From an uncultured Clostridiaceae bacterium (GTDB taxonomy: Bacteria > Bacillota > Clostridia > Clostridiales > Clostridiaceae), in contig CAMJGD010000017.1 in assembly GCA_946405135.1 (NCBI GenBank), positions 1 through 64,000 on the forward strand: a stretch of 64,000 nucleotides of DNA, written 5' to 3'. A program made the position numbers and the translations under genes. The first letter of the stretch is position 1; each line of letters begins with the position of its first letter. Under the pieces are notes generated by a model. It ran no database searches. It was given only the letters and a program-made list of their open reading frames with translations, and had not been told where the DNA came from. Positions 46,446 through 56,529 of this stretch are shown here, in pieces.

Positions 46446-47009
46446 ATGAATATTAAAACAAAAGATATGATTTTAGTAGCATTATTTGCAGCACTTACTG
46501 CAGTAGGAGCATTTATCTCTATACCTGTAGGACCAGTTCCTATATCTTTACAAACAATGTTTGTACTATTTTCAGGAATGATTCTTGGCTCTAGACTTGG
46601 TGCCTTATCTCAAATAGTATACTTAATCATTGGACTTGTAGGAATTCCAGTATTTGCAGGCGGAAATGCAGGTTTAGCTGCAGTAATGAGACCATCCTTT
46701 GGTTATGCTATAGGTTTTATTCTAGGAGCCTATATCTGTGGAAAAATAGTAGAATCTAGATTTAATAATAATGTGTTTAAATTTATTATTGCTTCATTGC
46801 TTGGTACTTTAGCTATATATTTAATTGGTATACCTTATCTTTATTTTGTTTTAAAAATTGTATCTCACAAGACTTTAGGCTTTTATACTCTTATGAAAAC
46901 TGGACTTATAATTTTTATTCCTGGAGACTTGGTTAAATGCGTAACAGCTTCTCTAATAAGTTATAAAATTTTACCTTTAATGAATAAAACTAATTCTAAA
47001 GCATTTTAA
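46446..47009 (+). CDS. bioY: Biotin transporter substrate-binding subunit BioY
   Basis: This 187-residue membrane protein has six hydrophobic segments. BioY signatures are visible: AALTAVGAFISIPVGPVPIS, LQTMFVLFSGMILGSRLGA, and YLIIGLVGIPVFAGGNAGLA then MRPSFGYAIGF. It works as the biotin-binding S-component with a shared ECF energy module encoded elsewhere. ATG 46446 follows GGAGGA. The BirA box upstream confirms the biotin link. Confidence 0.97.
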   Translation: MNIKTKDMILVALFAALTAVGAFISIPVGPVPISLQTMFVLFSGMILGSRLGALSQIVYLIIGLVGIPVFAGGNAGLAAVMRPSFGYAIGFILGAYICGKIVESRFNNNVFKFIIASLLGTLAIYLIGIPYLYFVLKIVSHKTLGFYTLMKTGLIIFIPGDLVKCVTASLISYKILPLMNKTNSKAF

Positions 47010-47151
47010 AAAATTAATTTTTATTATTTCTAATTTCAATAAATTTTTAGAAAATAATTACGATATTTAATAGTAAGAAGGTTTTGCATAAATTTTAATA
47101 ATAATACTTGTGTTATTTTCTAGCCTATGCAAAACATAAAGGAGGGATAAA

Positions 47152-47925
47152 TTGTATAATATTCTTCATCTCGAACAAAGTAGTTTTATAAAAAAGATAG
47201 TTAGCAATCTGCTTACAGAAAAAGGTTTTAACTATATTTCTGTAGATACTGCTGAAGAGGTTTATGATTTGATAAAAAAGGGACAATATGATTTTTCTGT
47301 AATAATAACCTCTATGCTTATTCCTGATGATACCATAGAAAATTTTATTAAAACCCTTAATAAGAGCAATGCAAAAGATATTCCTGTATTTGTAATAACT
47401 TCCAATGATATAGCTGAAGATAAAAAAAGGCTGTTAAATCTAGGAGTATCAGATTATATCACTAAAGAAAATCTCATGGATGAACTATTAAAATATATAG
47501 AATTGATTTTAAAAGAAGATGAGTTAATGCAGGATTTAAAGGAATGCAATATTGCTGTGGTAGATGACAGTAAATTTGACTTAAGTATAGTAGAAGAATT
47601 ATTGAACAAGCATCATATAAAAAATGTGGACTACTACCGTTCAGGAAAAGAGCTATTGTCAAACGATAAACGCTATGATATATATCTTATAGATATAGTA
47701 CTTGAAGGTGAATTTGGAAAACATCTTATTTTAAATTTAAGAAAAAATAATATGGATGCCTCTATTATAATAATGTCTTCTTTAACCAACACCAAAACCT
47801 TATCCAGCATATTAAACTCTGGTGCTAATGATTACATAAGAAAGCCTATTCAAGAAGATCTATTTATAGCAAAATTAAAATCAAACATAAGGATTTATAA
47901 CTTACTTAAAAAACAAAATCAATAA
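47152..47925 (+). CDS. Protein with two receiver domains, the first degenerate
   Basis: This 257-residue protein consists of two CheY-like domains (about 1-125 and 130-255) and no output domain. The second keeps the acidic pocket (VVDDSKF at 136-142), phosphoacceptor D181 (YLIDIVLEG) and the later KP pair (YIRKPI). The first has S54 where the phosphorylated Asp should be (IITSMLIP) and lacks the early acidic pair, so it is probably not phosphorylated. The start is TTG 47152, with GGAGGG five to ten bases before. Its partner kinase is unknown; the orphan histidine kinase at 49826-51616 is a candidate by proximity only. Confidence 0.88.
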   Translation: MYNILHLEQSSFIKKIVSNLLTEKGFNYISVDTAEEVYDLIKKGQYDFSVIITSMLIPDDTIENFIKTLNKSNAKDIPVFVITSNDIAEDKKRLLNLGVSDYITKENLMDELLKYIELILKEDELMQDLKECNIAVVDDSKFDLSIVEELLNKHHIKNVDYYRSGKELLSNDKRYDIYLIDIVLEGEFGKHLILNLRKNNMDASIIIMSSLTNTKTLSSILNSGANDYIRKPIQEDLFIAKLKSNIRIYNLLKKQNQ

Positions 47926-47932
47926 AAATAGT

Positions 47933-47968
47933 GCCTGAAACTTCTCTATTAAAATGAGAGTTTCAGGC
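47933..47968. terminator. Bidirectional terminator between convergent genes
   Basis: GCCTGAAACT and AGTTTCAGGC pair perfectly, and inner bases (TCTC with GAGA) extend the stem. It lies between the receiver protein and the MutS-like gene. Confidence 0.85.
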
Positions 47969-47978
47969 ATCTTATACT

Positions 47979-49784
47979 TTAATCCATTTTTATTCCTGCC
48001 ATTTTCATAAGATATATGGCATTTTGTGTGGTAGATATACCCTCCCTTAATTTATAATCAAAATGTATTTCATTTTTTTCATAGTACTCTCTAAAATGAT
48101 AATTTGCTACCTTAGTATTGGTTTTTTCTATGTCACCTAACTCTAAATCATGAGTGGATACAAGCCCTATAGCTTTCTTCTTGCTTAATTGATCTATAAG
48201 TATCTCTGCTCCTTTATGTCTATCTCTTGAGTTAGTACCTTTAAATATTTCATCTAATAGGAAAAATACTGGTATACCTTTTTCTGATGCATCTATAAGC
48301 TTTTTAATTCTTAATATTTCCGCATAAAAAGAAGAAATGTTTTCTTCTAAATTATCTCCCGTTCTCATACAGGTATATATATCCATAATGCTGCACTTAA
48401 AATAAGAAGCCTTAACTGGAGCTCCGCAATAAGCAAGTACTAAGTTAATACCTAAAGTTCTTAAAAGAGTACTTTTACCTGACATATTTGAACCTGTAAT
48501 CAAAAGTATTTCTTTGCCCATTCCTAGATTTACATCATTGCTTACAGCCCTTTTCCCAATGAGTGGATGTGATATATCTCTAGCTTCCACCAATAACTTC
48601 TGAGACTCTGTTATTTTAGGCATATTAAAATCTTCATAATCCTGAGCTATAACAGAAAAACTTGAAAGCTCTTCTATAGAAGCTATTGCATCAATCCATC
48701 TTCCCAGGTTGTCTCCATAATTTTTCTTCCACTTTTCTAATGCTATAATACAGTGATAATCCCATAAAAATAAAGTGTTAATTACTATATAGATAAAACT
48801 ACTTCTATCTGCTATAAAGTTTAATATATTGTTTAAAGCTTTAATTTGTTCTGTGGAACTTTTTTCATTATAACCAAAAAGTGACTTTTCAATCTCTTTA
48901 AGATAATCACTTTTAAAGTTTGCATTGTCTATAATCCCCAGCATGCTGCCATAGGCTTTTAAATCTTTTTTAAATTTATAAGCCGTATTCAATTCACATA
49001 CTCTTTCTTTTTTGCCTATTTGAAGCACAATTATTTGAAACATCACAGCTAATTCTGGCACATATTTTGGTATGCTCCTTGTAGTAAAGAATATAATTAT
49101 GAGACCCATAGTGACTAATGGGATCATGGTAAACATTAACTTTGGCCAAAAAAGTGTTAAAAAAGAATTGTAGCTTTTTCCCCAAGCAATTATTTCTTCA
49201 GGATCTTTAATATCATGACTTGAAAGCCTTCCCTCTACCATGAGATTTTGTCTCAAATCTACTTCCTTACCTAATTCCTTTATGGCTTCCTGTCTTCTAT
49301 ATACCTCTTCTGCACTTATAGGTTTTTTGCCCATAAGCATATTCTTCAATCGCTGTTTACCCCTATAGGTTACTGTAGAATTAATCCATTGATACAAAGA
49401 GCTGTTTCCAAACAAATCTAAATCATTGCTGTAAGGATGATCCTTATCTATGAACTCTTCTCCTTTTTGTTCAAACTCATTCCATTTTTCTTCTACCCTT
49501 TTTAAACTCATTTCATTTACATGTATAAATTCTGAAATCTTTTTTTGTTCTTCTATTAGCTTACTATGGTTAAAAGCTACTACAATAAACACTGTAAGAA
49601 AAGCCATTAGTAATATAATAGATATTTCTGGTAATCCTCTTACATAAGCAAGTATAGTAAATATTAGACCACCAACAAATATAATAAGTCTTAATAAGCT
49701 ATAAAAATTAATTTTTTCTTTTAAACTTTTTTCAGAACCTTGTAATTCTTCTATCCTCTTTCTGTAGAAATCATTTATGTCCAT
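47979..49784 (-). CDS. MutS-related membrane-associated ATPase
   Basis: This 601-residue protein has the C-terminal MutS ATPase domain but no mismatch-recognition domain. Walker A is TGSNMSGKSTLLRTLG near 425. Signature residues follow: EENISSFYAEILRIK, FLLDEIFKGTNSRDRHKGAE (Walker B) and VSTHDLELG. The N-terminal half is a lever/clamp-like helical region with two membrane segments near 28-68 and another pair near 210-245, unlike true MutS. This architecture is common in Firmicutes (MutS-family proteins of unknown role). ATG 49784 follows TTGGAGG. Confidence 0.88.
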   Translation of the reverse strand: MDINDFYRKRIEELQGSEKSLKEKINFYSLLRLIIFVGGLIFTILAYVRGLPEISIILLMAFLTVFIVVAFNHSKLIEEQKKISEFIHVNEMSLKRVEEKWNEFEQKGEEFIDKDHPYSNDLDLFGNSSLYQWINSTVTYRGKQRLKNMLMGKKPISAEEVYRRQEAIKELGKEVDLRQNLMVEGRLSSHDIKDPEEIIAWGKSYNSFLTLFWPKLMFTMIPLVTMGLIIIFFTTRSIPKYVPELAVMFQIIVLQIGKKERVCELNTAYKFKKDLKAYGSMLGIIDNANFKSDYLKEIEKSLFGYNEKSSTEQIKALNNILNFIADRSSFIYIVINTLFLWDYHCIIALEKWKKNYGDNLGRWIDAIASIEELSSFSVIAQDYEDFNMPKITESQKLLVEARDISHPLIGKRAVSNDVNLGMGKEILLITGSNMSGKSTLLRTLGINLVLAYCGAPVKASYFKCSIMDIYTCMRTGDNLEENISSFYAEILRIKKLIDASEKGIPVFFLLDEIFKGTNSRDRHKGAEILIDQLSKKKAIGLVSTHDLELGDIEKTNTKVANYHFREYYEKNEIHFDYKLREGISTTQNAIYLMKMAGIKMD

Positions 49785-49825
49785 AAGCTTCCTCCAAGTT
49801 ATTGTACTATTGGGTTAGTATTTTT

Positions 49826-51616
49826 TTATAGATTTGATAATTCAATTACTACTTTATCCTTCGTATTCTTATTTAATTCACTATTTACTATTATAGTGTC
49901 ATTATCTTTTATCTTAAAACAAGGTAAATCTATTATAAATTCACTACCTTCTCCATAAGTACTTTTAACTTTTATAGTACCTTTGTGTAGTTCCACTAAT
50001 GATTTAACAATGCTAAGACCAATTCCACTTCCATTAACTGTAGGACTATTTTCATCTCGTACTATTGAATATCTTTTAAATATACTGTCCATCATACTTT
50101 CTGGTATACCTATACCTGTATCTCTTACCGATATCATAATACTTTTATCTTTATCAAATATATTAACATATATTCTCCCGCCTTCGGGTGTAAACTTTAT
50201 AGCATTCGAAAGCAGATTTAGCATTATTCTTTCTATCTTTTCTTCATCCAAGGCCATTATCTTTTCTTCCATTTCCGTATCAAACTGCAGTTCAATATGC
50301 TTACTTTCTGTGTATTCTAAAACGGACATAGTTATATCTTCAATTACACTTACTATATTTTTATTTTTAAAATTCAACTCATAAAATCCTGTTTCTAATT
50401 TACTCATATCTATTGAATTATTTATTTGTCTCATAAGTTTATAGCAATTATGCTTTATTACCTCCATATATCTATCAAATTTTTCATAGTTATTTTCCAT
50501 TAAAGTATCATTTACTCTACACAGTTCTAACAATTGTATGCTTGATAGAATTACATTTAAAGGAGTTTTAAAGTCATGAGATAAATTTATAAATAATTCT
50601 GTTTTTAGTTTATCATATTCAATAGCCTTTTCAAGTAATTTATTTTCAGTTATATCTCTTATAGCTCCTATAATCCCTTTAAATTTACCCTGTTCTATAT
50701 TTTTCTTCCAACTAATACTTAAGTATATTTTATTTCCCTTTCTATCGAAAGATTCGCATTCAATCTGCCCACAATTTTCAAAGCTTTCTATTATTTTAAT
50801 ATATGTATCTAAAGTTATAAAGTCGCTTATTTTTCTACCCAATACTTCATTGGGGTAAAAATCAAATATATCTTTACTTGCATTGCTCACAAAGGTTATA
50901 ACTCCATTATCATCTGTTTCAAGAATCATATCCCTTTGCCTATCTATAATATCTTTAAGTTTTTTTTCATTTTTTTCTATAACTTTCTGTGCTTCTATTA
51001 ATTCCTTTTTCGTACTTTCAAAATAAATAACAATAAAGCTTACAGCTATTAGCATCTTTAAAATAGCTCCCAAAGTGTATTCCCAAGGCGTATACCACCT
51101 TATATTCTTTATAAAAGGATGAGCTACATTATTCAAACCTTGAAGTATAAAACTAACTATGGTTACTTTAAGAGGTACAGTTTTTATGCATATTTCTTTG
51201 TACAAAATTATACCTGACCAAATAAATGCTGCACCAAAAAATATAAATATAGGTATGCTTATTATATTAATTTTAATGAATTTAAATACTCCTAACGATA
51301 TCCATAAGGCTATGGCAGTAATAACAGCTTTAACATGCTTAGGAAAATCTCTTTTTGCAAATATACAAGTACCGTAGAATAAAAATATGCTAGATAGATA
51401 GAAAAATATTTGTTCAAAAAGTCTACCTGCTCTTATACATATATTTTTGTTCATAAGAATAGCAGAAAAGCATAATCCAATAAAGTAGCAAAACCAGCTT
51501 AAAGACCAGTAGCCCATAAACCTGCTTTTTTCTTTTCTATATAGGTAGTAGTATATAAAAGTTAATACAGCAGCACCCGCCATTGTTATGGTCAGAGCTA
51601 TAGTAAGGTGTTTCAT
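49826..51616 (-). CDS. Membrane sensor histidine kinase with PAS domain
   Basis: This 596-residue protein has seven hydrophobic segments in residues 5-200 (a MASE-type sensor), a PAS domain at about 225-325 (DMILETDDNGVITFVSNAS) and a HisKA helix with H347 (NLSHDFKTPLNVIL). The ATPase domain has N-, G1- and G2-type boxes (LLNLLSNAIKFTPEGG, VRDTGIGIP, GSGIGLSIVKSLVELHKG). All catalytic motifs are intact. No response regulator is adjacent in the same operon. The start ATG 51616 follows GGGGGTAATG. Confidence 0.93.
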   Translation of the reverse strand: MKHLTIALTITMAGAAVLTFIYYYLYRKEKSRFMGYWSLSWFCYFIGLCFSAILMNKNICIRAGRLFEQIFFYLSSIFLFYGTCIFAKRDFPKHVKAVITAIALWISLGVFKFIKINIISIPIFIFFGAAFIWSGIILYKEICIKTVPLKVTIVSFILQGLNNVAHPFIKNIRWYTPWEYTLGAILKMLIAVSFIVIYFESTKKELIEAQKVIEKNEKKLKDIIDRQRDMILETDDNGVITFVSNASKDIFDFYPNEVLGRKISDFITLDTYIKIIESFENCGQIECESFDRKGNKIYLSISWKKNIEQGKFKGIIGAIRDITENKLLEKAIEYDKLKTELFINLSHDFKTPLNVILSSIQLLELCRVNDTLMENNYEKFDRYMEVIKHNCYKLMRQINNSIDMSKLETGFYELNFKNKNIVSVIEDITMSVLEYTESKHIELQFDTEMEEKIMALDEEKIERIMLNLLSNAIKFTPEGGRIYVNIFDKDKSIMISVRDTGIGIPESMMDSIFKRYSIVRDENSPTVNGSGIGLSIVKSLVELHKGTIKVKSTYGEGSEFIIDLPCFKIKDNDTIIVNSELNKNTKDKVVIELSNL

Positions 51617-51991
51617 CTATCATTACCCCCAGATTTTAACAATCCAAATTCATAGGAATTACTATATTTTTACAATATTCAGAATTTTATAGTTATGTAA
51701 TTCATACTAATTTATTTACCTATGATTGATAATCTAATTTAACATAAATAATTATTTTATAACATAAACGGCATATGTTTTATGTTTAATTTGCGTATTC
51801 TACATTAAATAACATTATACAATATTAATCATAATAATTCTACAAAATACTTATATTTATCATAACTGCATAAAATAAAAACTTCCCGTAGCATAACTTG
51901 CAAACCAGGAAGTTTTTATTATTTAACATAATTGTAAATTTTAATTTTCATTAAATTTTTTAATAAATTCATTAAAATAATGCTATAATTT
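51617..51991. other. Intergenic region upstream of the kinase, with the yhaN terminator
   Basis: These 375 bp have no coding potential that I can see. A hairpin at 51876-51918 (AAAAACTTCC with GGAAGTTTTT, and T-rich tail TTTTTATTTT on the minus strand) is a good terminator for the yhaO-yhaN operon. The rest is very AT-rich and should hold the kinase promoter. Confidence 0.7.
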
Positions 51992-54772
51992 TTATACTTT
52001 AATAATTTCAGCTTTAGACTTTAGAATATTTTCCTCTCTTTTTTGACAAGTAAATATTATTATTTGTCTATAAAAAGATATATGATTCAAAAACTCTAAA
52101 GTTTCTTTAAGCCTCTCATCATCATACTGTATAAAAGCATCATCCAATATTATTGGTACTTTATTATCTTTGTCATAGATAAGATCTATAAGTGCCATTC
52201 TTAAAGCAAAATAGACCTGATCCAAAGTTCCATTGCTTAAATAATCTGCTTGCAGCATATTATTTTCATTACTATCCCTTAACTTTATATTATAATTTTC
52301 ATCTATTTTTATATCTTCATACTTATTAAAAGTTACATTTTGAAATATATCCGTAACCTTTTCGTTTAAAAGAGGCACATAATTTTTCTGTATTTCTCTA
52401 AAACATTGAGACAAATTATGGAGGGCAATATTTAATACTTCCAAATCTTCTTCTAAATTTTTTATTTCATCTTTAGTATGTTCTATATCTTCTTCAATAT
52501 CTGAAAGTGCTCTTTTCCCTAAAAATCTATTATTGATAGAATTTTGAACATCTTTTAATCTTTTTTCTACATTTAAGAGCTCACTATTTTTTATCTTAAT
52601 TGCTTCATCTATAGCATCTTCATCCTTAAAATCTTCTTGTACATCCTCCTTTAATATATCTCCTATTTCTTGTCTCATAAAATCTAAATCTCTATCTTTA
52701 AGCAGTAATTTATAGTTGCTTTCTACAGATTTTATCTGATGTTCTAGATTCCTTTTTTCTTTTAATTTATTATAAAGCTTGTTTATCTCTTCTTCTACTT
52801 CTTCCATGGGTATAACTTTATTATCTATCTGCCTAATTCTTTCAATTATCAATTTTTCTTTCAAATCTATCTCCTCTTGAAGATGATTTAAAGAGGAATC
52901 TTGAATTTCTTTTTCCTTATGAAGAGATTCTATCTCTTTAACTAATTCCCTGTAAGTTTTATATCTATTAAGAAAATCCTCTACATCTTTGCTTTCCGTA
53001 TGATTTAAAATAAAATTAATATACTTTTCATGCTTGTTTAAATCCTCTATCAGATGCTCTCCTTTAAGATTTTCTTTTTGTACTTCCTTTTCTTCCATCT
53101 TTATTTGAAGTTTCTCTATTTCCATTATTTTTTCATCATATTTTTTTATAGCTATTACAAAATCTTTATAATCCCTTACCCCCAGCATATTAAAATACTT
53201 ACTAAGTTCTATTTCTATGTTTTCTACTTTTTCATGGAGATTATTGATATCTTTTTCTTTATTCTTTTCCTTAAGTAGCTGATTTTCTGTGTTTTTAATT
53301 TTAAATAATTTCCACATATTATATATGGATATTATAAAAGACAAGCTGCCTGCTCCATAAAAATAGGTTAAGTTTGATGAGAGTTTATATATATTGGGGA
53401 CTATGAAAGCAGCTATAGATATAAGGGCTGATAAGGTAAAAGCTAAAACAGCAGCCTTTTTTGATTTAATTATATGCTCTTCCTTTTCTAATATATCATA
53501 ATTAAGTTTTGAATTATCCAGCTTTTCCTTGAGTTCTTTAAGGCTCTGTTCATAGCTGTATAGTATACCACCTACTTCCTGCCTGATATCCTCCAAGGAT
53601 GAAAGATTACTTATAGTTTCTTTTAAGCTATGAATATCACCTTGGAGTTTTGATATTCCCTTTTCTAGATTATAAAACCCTTCTACTCTCCACTCTAAAT
53701 TTTTTCTTTCACTACTTAGAGCTATTATTTTTCTATCTACATCCTCTTCAAGACCAAAAAAACTATTATAATTTTTTAGTACATGATTTTTTTCTTCTAT
53801 GGACTCTTCTAGAAACTCTTTATGGTCTTTCCGCTCTTCATAAATTTGCATAATTTGATTATAAGCTATATATTCTTGTTTTAGACCATCAATAAAGCCT
53901 TCATCTATTATATTTTGTCCATTATCTAAATCTATATCTACTTTTTCCTTTTCTTTAGTAAGCTCCTTGGTTTTTTTTAGATATTCTGTTATTTCTCTAT
54001 ATTCCTTATAAAGTTTTATTCTTTTTATATGCTTCTTATATATTTCAAGCTTTTCTATATCTTCTTTAAGCTTTAACTTTTTATCCTGCAGACTATTAAG
54101 CTCCAACTGGTCTTCTATATTGCCTTCGCTAAAGCTTAAACTCTCTTTAAGTTCTACATTTAATCTATCCAGCTTATCTCTTGAAGAATCTAATTTTCCA
54201 TTTTTTCTTGAAGTGGTTATAACTTTTTTTGCATCTTCTATGATTTTTACTGCTTTTTCATAAGATACATCCTCTTCTCCTGCTTGGCTTAAATTAGTTA
54301 TTTTCTGCATTATTTCATCTTCTCTGCCTTTTGTAACTTCAGAGCCTAGTTGTTTTATGTAGAGAGTTTTCTCAAAGGAATCTTCATTTATATTAAGTAT
54401 ATCCTTGCCTGGAGCAGTAGTATCTATGTATTTTAAATTTTCACCAGTTATTCCGTCTATTATCTCGCTCTCATCTTCTTTTTTTGTGATACCAAAACTT
54501 CTCTTTATGATAACTTCATCATTATTATTATCTAAAAAGATGAGCTCTCCCTGAGCTTTTTCACCGCTCCAAGGAAGAAATCTTTTTCTTTCATTATCTC
54601 TTATAGACTTTTTTTGAGAATTCATTCCATACAGCATACATTTTATAAATGACTGTAAAGTGCTTTTTCCCGCTTCATTTTCACCATATACTATATTAAG
54701 CTTTGGAGAAAATTCTATTTCAAAATCTTTAAACTTTCCGAAACTCTTAACTTTTAACTTTTTTATTATCAT
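51992..54772 (-). CDS. yhaN: YhaN-like SMC/Rad50-type ATPase
   Basis: This protein of 926 residues starts at ATG 54772, where ATGA overlaps the yhaO stop. The N-terminal part has KKLKVKSFGKFKDFEIEFSP and Walker A GENEAGKST (30-38). A long coiled coil with a central pair of hydrophobic segments (around 440-490) follows. The C-terminal part has the signature LSNGTLDQVYFALRMALIDL and Walker B with D-loop (VPIILDDAFIQYDD). With YhaO it forms a distant SbcC/SbcD (Rad50/Mre11)-type pair thought to act in DNA end processing. The membrane-like segments inside the coiled coil are typical of YhaN and not of SbcC. Confidence 0.9.
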   Translation of the reverse strand: MIIKKLKVKSFGKFKDFEIEFSPKLNIVYGENEAGKSTLQSFIKCMLYGMNSQKKSIRDNERKRFLPWSGEKAQGELIFLDNNNDEVIIKRSFGITKKEDESEIIDGITGENLKYIDTTAPGKDILNINEDSFEKTLYIKQLGSEVTKGREDEIMQKITNLSQAGEEDVSYEKAVKIIEDAKKVITTSRKNGKLDSSRDKLDRLNVELKESLSFSEGNIEDQLELNSLQDKKLKLKEDIEKLEIYKKHIKRIKLYKEYREITEYLKKTKELTKEKEKVDIDLDNGQNIIDEGFIDGLKQEYIAYNQIMQIYEERKDHKEFLEESIEEKNHVLKNYNSFFGLEEDVDRKIIALSSERKNLEWRVEGFYNLEKGISKLQGDIHSLKETISNLSSLEDIRQEVGGILYSYEQSLKELKEKLDNSKLNYDILEKEEHIIKSKKAAVLAFTLSALISIAAFIVPNIYKLSSNLTYFYGAGSLSFIISIYNMWKLFKIKNTENQLLKEKNKEKDINNLHEKVENIEIELSKYFNMLGVRDYKDFVIAIKKYDEKIMEIEKLQIKMEEKEVQKENLKGEHLIEDLNKHEKYINFILNHTESKDVEDFLNRYKTYRELVKEIESLHKEKEIQDSSLNHLQEEIDLKEKLIIERIRQIDNKVIPMEEVEEEINKLYNKLKEKRNLEHQIKSVESNYKLLLKDRDLDFMRQEIGDILKEDVQEDFKDEDAIDEAIKIKNSELLNVEKRLKDVQNSINNRFLGKRALSDIEEDIEHTKDEIKNLEEDLEVLNIALHNLSQCFREIQKNYVPLLNEKVTDIFQNVTFNKYEDIKIDENYNIKLRDSNENNMLQADYLSNGTLDQVYFALRMALIDLIYDKDNKVPIILDDAFIQYDDERLKETLEFLNHISFYRQIIIFTCQKREENILKSKAEIIKV

Positions 54773-55908
54773 TCTATTTTCAGCTCCTTGTTGCAAAGAC
54801 TTTGTATCCCAACTTTTAAAGCTTTCTTTAGTTTTTCCTTTTCTGTTTCATCCTCTGCATTCTCTATACTTTGAAGCATTTTCTTTGTAAATAGCCCTTT
54901 TAAGGAAAATTCTTTTGATAGAGCCTCATAATCTATTTTAACTCCTGTTTTATCCACTACCTTTGCATAATAAAAATACTGTTTCATTTTTTCTTCTATA
55001 ACAGACTTACTTATTACAAACTCTGGATCTACTTCTCCTTTAAGTATGAATTTATACAAATTTTTCTCCCTATCTAAAGGGCTTATTGAGTTTTCTATGT
55101 TATAAATTATTTCATCATAGGTATCTAATTTACTTATATCTATTTCTTTAATTATATACTGCCTTTTTGAAATAGGAACAAATTTTAAATCTACAAATTT
55201 TTTACACACTTCTCCAAGGATTATTCCTTTTTCTCCAGTTTCATCAAATCCTCTTCCTTCTGGATTCCCACTGTAAGCGTAGTAAGTATTTTTTTCTCTA
55301 TTTATACCTGAAAAGCTGTGCCTGTGCCCTAAGGCTATATAATCCATGCCGCTTAAACCTATTTCCTCTAAAGTTACAGGATTATAATCATTCTTTGTCC
55401 CCTTATTTGCTATATCTCCATGAAGTACCATTATATTTGTGGTATATTCATCTATATTAAGCTCTCCTCTAAAATCTTTTAGAAGAGACTCTCTCTCATA
55501 GGAATTTGAAAAACCTCTCCCATAAACACATAACTTTAACTCATCTATTTGAATCTTTTCCATTTTATCTTTAAATACATGTACATTTTCCGGCCACTTT
55601 AACATACTGTAAAATGACTTTTCATTAAAAGGATCGTGATTACCTGGAGCTATAAAAACCCTTATATCATGTATTTCCTCAAATTTTTTTCTTATATAAT
55701 CAAGGGTATTTTTCATAACACTTCCATTATCAAAAATATCTCCACTTATGAGCAATAGATCCACCTGATTTGATTTTGCCATATCTACTATATTCCCAAA
55801 ACATTCTCTTAAATCTTCTTTTCTATTTTCAGAAAAAGAGGAATCAAGTTCACTAAAGGGACTATCAAAATGCAAATCAGAACAATGTAAAATCTTTATT
55901 TTTCTCAA
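54769..55908 (-). CDS. yhaO: YhaO-like metallophosphoesterase (SbcD/Mre11 type)
   Basis: This protein of 379 residues has a likely TTG start at 55908, six bases after GGAGGG. The frame from 55926 begins in the ribosome site. Phosphoesterase motifs are in order: HCSDLHFDSPF (motif I), LLLISGDIFDNG (II), APGNHDPF (III), MVLHGDI (IV) and ALGHRHSF (V). It should be a manganese-dependent nuclease working with YhaN, whose gene overlaps its stop codon. Small C-terminal helical domain. Confidence 0.92.
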   Translation of the reverse strand: MRKIKILHCSDLHFDSPFSELDSSFSENRKEDLRECFGNIVDMAKSNQVDLLLISGDIFDNGSVMKNTLDYIRKKFEEIHDIRVFIAPGNHDPFNEKSFYSMLKWPENVHVFKDKMEKIQIDELKLCVYGRGFSNSYERESLLKDFRGELNIDEYTTNIMVLHGDIANKGTKNDYNPVTLEEIGLSGMDYIALGHRHSFSGINREKNTYYAYSGNPEGRGFDETGEKGIILGEVCKKFVDLKFVPISKRQYIIKEIDISKLDTYDEIIYNIENSISPLDREKNLYKFILKGEVDPEFVISKSVIEEKMKQYFYYAKVVDKTGVKIDYEALSKEFSLKGLFTKKMLQSIENAEDETEKEKLKKALKVGIQSLCNKELKIE

Positions 55909-55972
55909 ATTCTTCCCTCCATCCATCGAACTTAAGTTCTCATTCTATTATTTTATCATAACTTATTTAATT

Positions 55973-56000
55973 AAAAAAGAGGCACAAATTTTAGTGCCTC
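55973..56000 (-). terminator. Terminator of the SASP gene
   Basis: GAGGCAC and GTGCCTC pair around AAATTTTA. On the minus strand TTTTTT follows. It lies just downstream of the spore protein gene. Confidence 0.8.
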
Positions 56001-56039
56001 AAATTTTAATTATTATTTTTTATATCTACTGTCCCTTAT

Positions 56040-56222
56040 CTACTTTAGGTTCCTTTCGTAGGATTCTATCATTCTTTTTACCATTTCTCCACCTACAGAA
56101 CCACACTGTCTTGAAGTCAAATCTCCATTATAATCTGAAAATGGTACTCCAAGTTCCTGGGCAACTTCTGTTCTGAATTTGTACAAACCCTGTTTTGCTT
56201 CTGGAACTAATCTTCTTGCCAT
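56040..56222 (-). CDS. Alpha/beta-type small acid-soluble spore protein
   Basis: This 60-residue protein coats and protects spore DNA. It has the family signatures: a LVPEAKQGLYKFRTEVAQEL helix with the germination protease site region, and LTSRQCGSVGGEMVKRMIES. ATG 56222 follows AGGAGG. It is a single-gene unit with its own terminator and would be transcribed in the forespore. It shows that the organism forms spores. Clostridia carry several paralogues, so no specific symbol is given. Confidence 0.97.
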   Translation of the reverse strand: MARRLVPEAKQGLYKFRTEVAQELGVPFSDYNGDLTSRQCGSVGGEMVKRMIESYERNLK

Positions 56223-56529
56223 AATTAATTCCTCCTTTTAAAACAGATTTTTATTTTATTAATTTAGTAATGTGTTTTCTGTCTGTACTATAATTTTGCC
56301 CACTAAACAAAATAATAATCTATAAAATGAAATGCAAAAGAGACATTTAATCCGTGAGATACCATTTAAATATCAAAGTAGAGTTTTAATTATTTTATGT
56401 ATTTTTTTGTAATTTTTTATTTTGTCCTAATAAGTTATCAAAAAGAAGTGTCTCTAGTTTTGAGACACTTCTAGTGTTTAATAATCTATTTTACAATGGG
56501 GTAATTTAAAATTTCATAATTGTACTCTG
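56223..56529. other. Intergenic region with the protease terminator
   Basis: No gene is seen. The terminator of the large protease is at 56444-56472: AGAAGTGTCTC and GAGACACTTCT, 11 bp perfect, with a T-run on the minus strand. The right side should carry the SASP promoter, but I could not place convincing sigma-G boxes. Confidence 0.65.
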
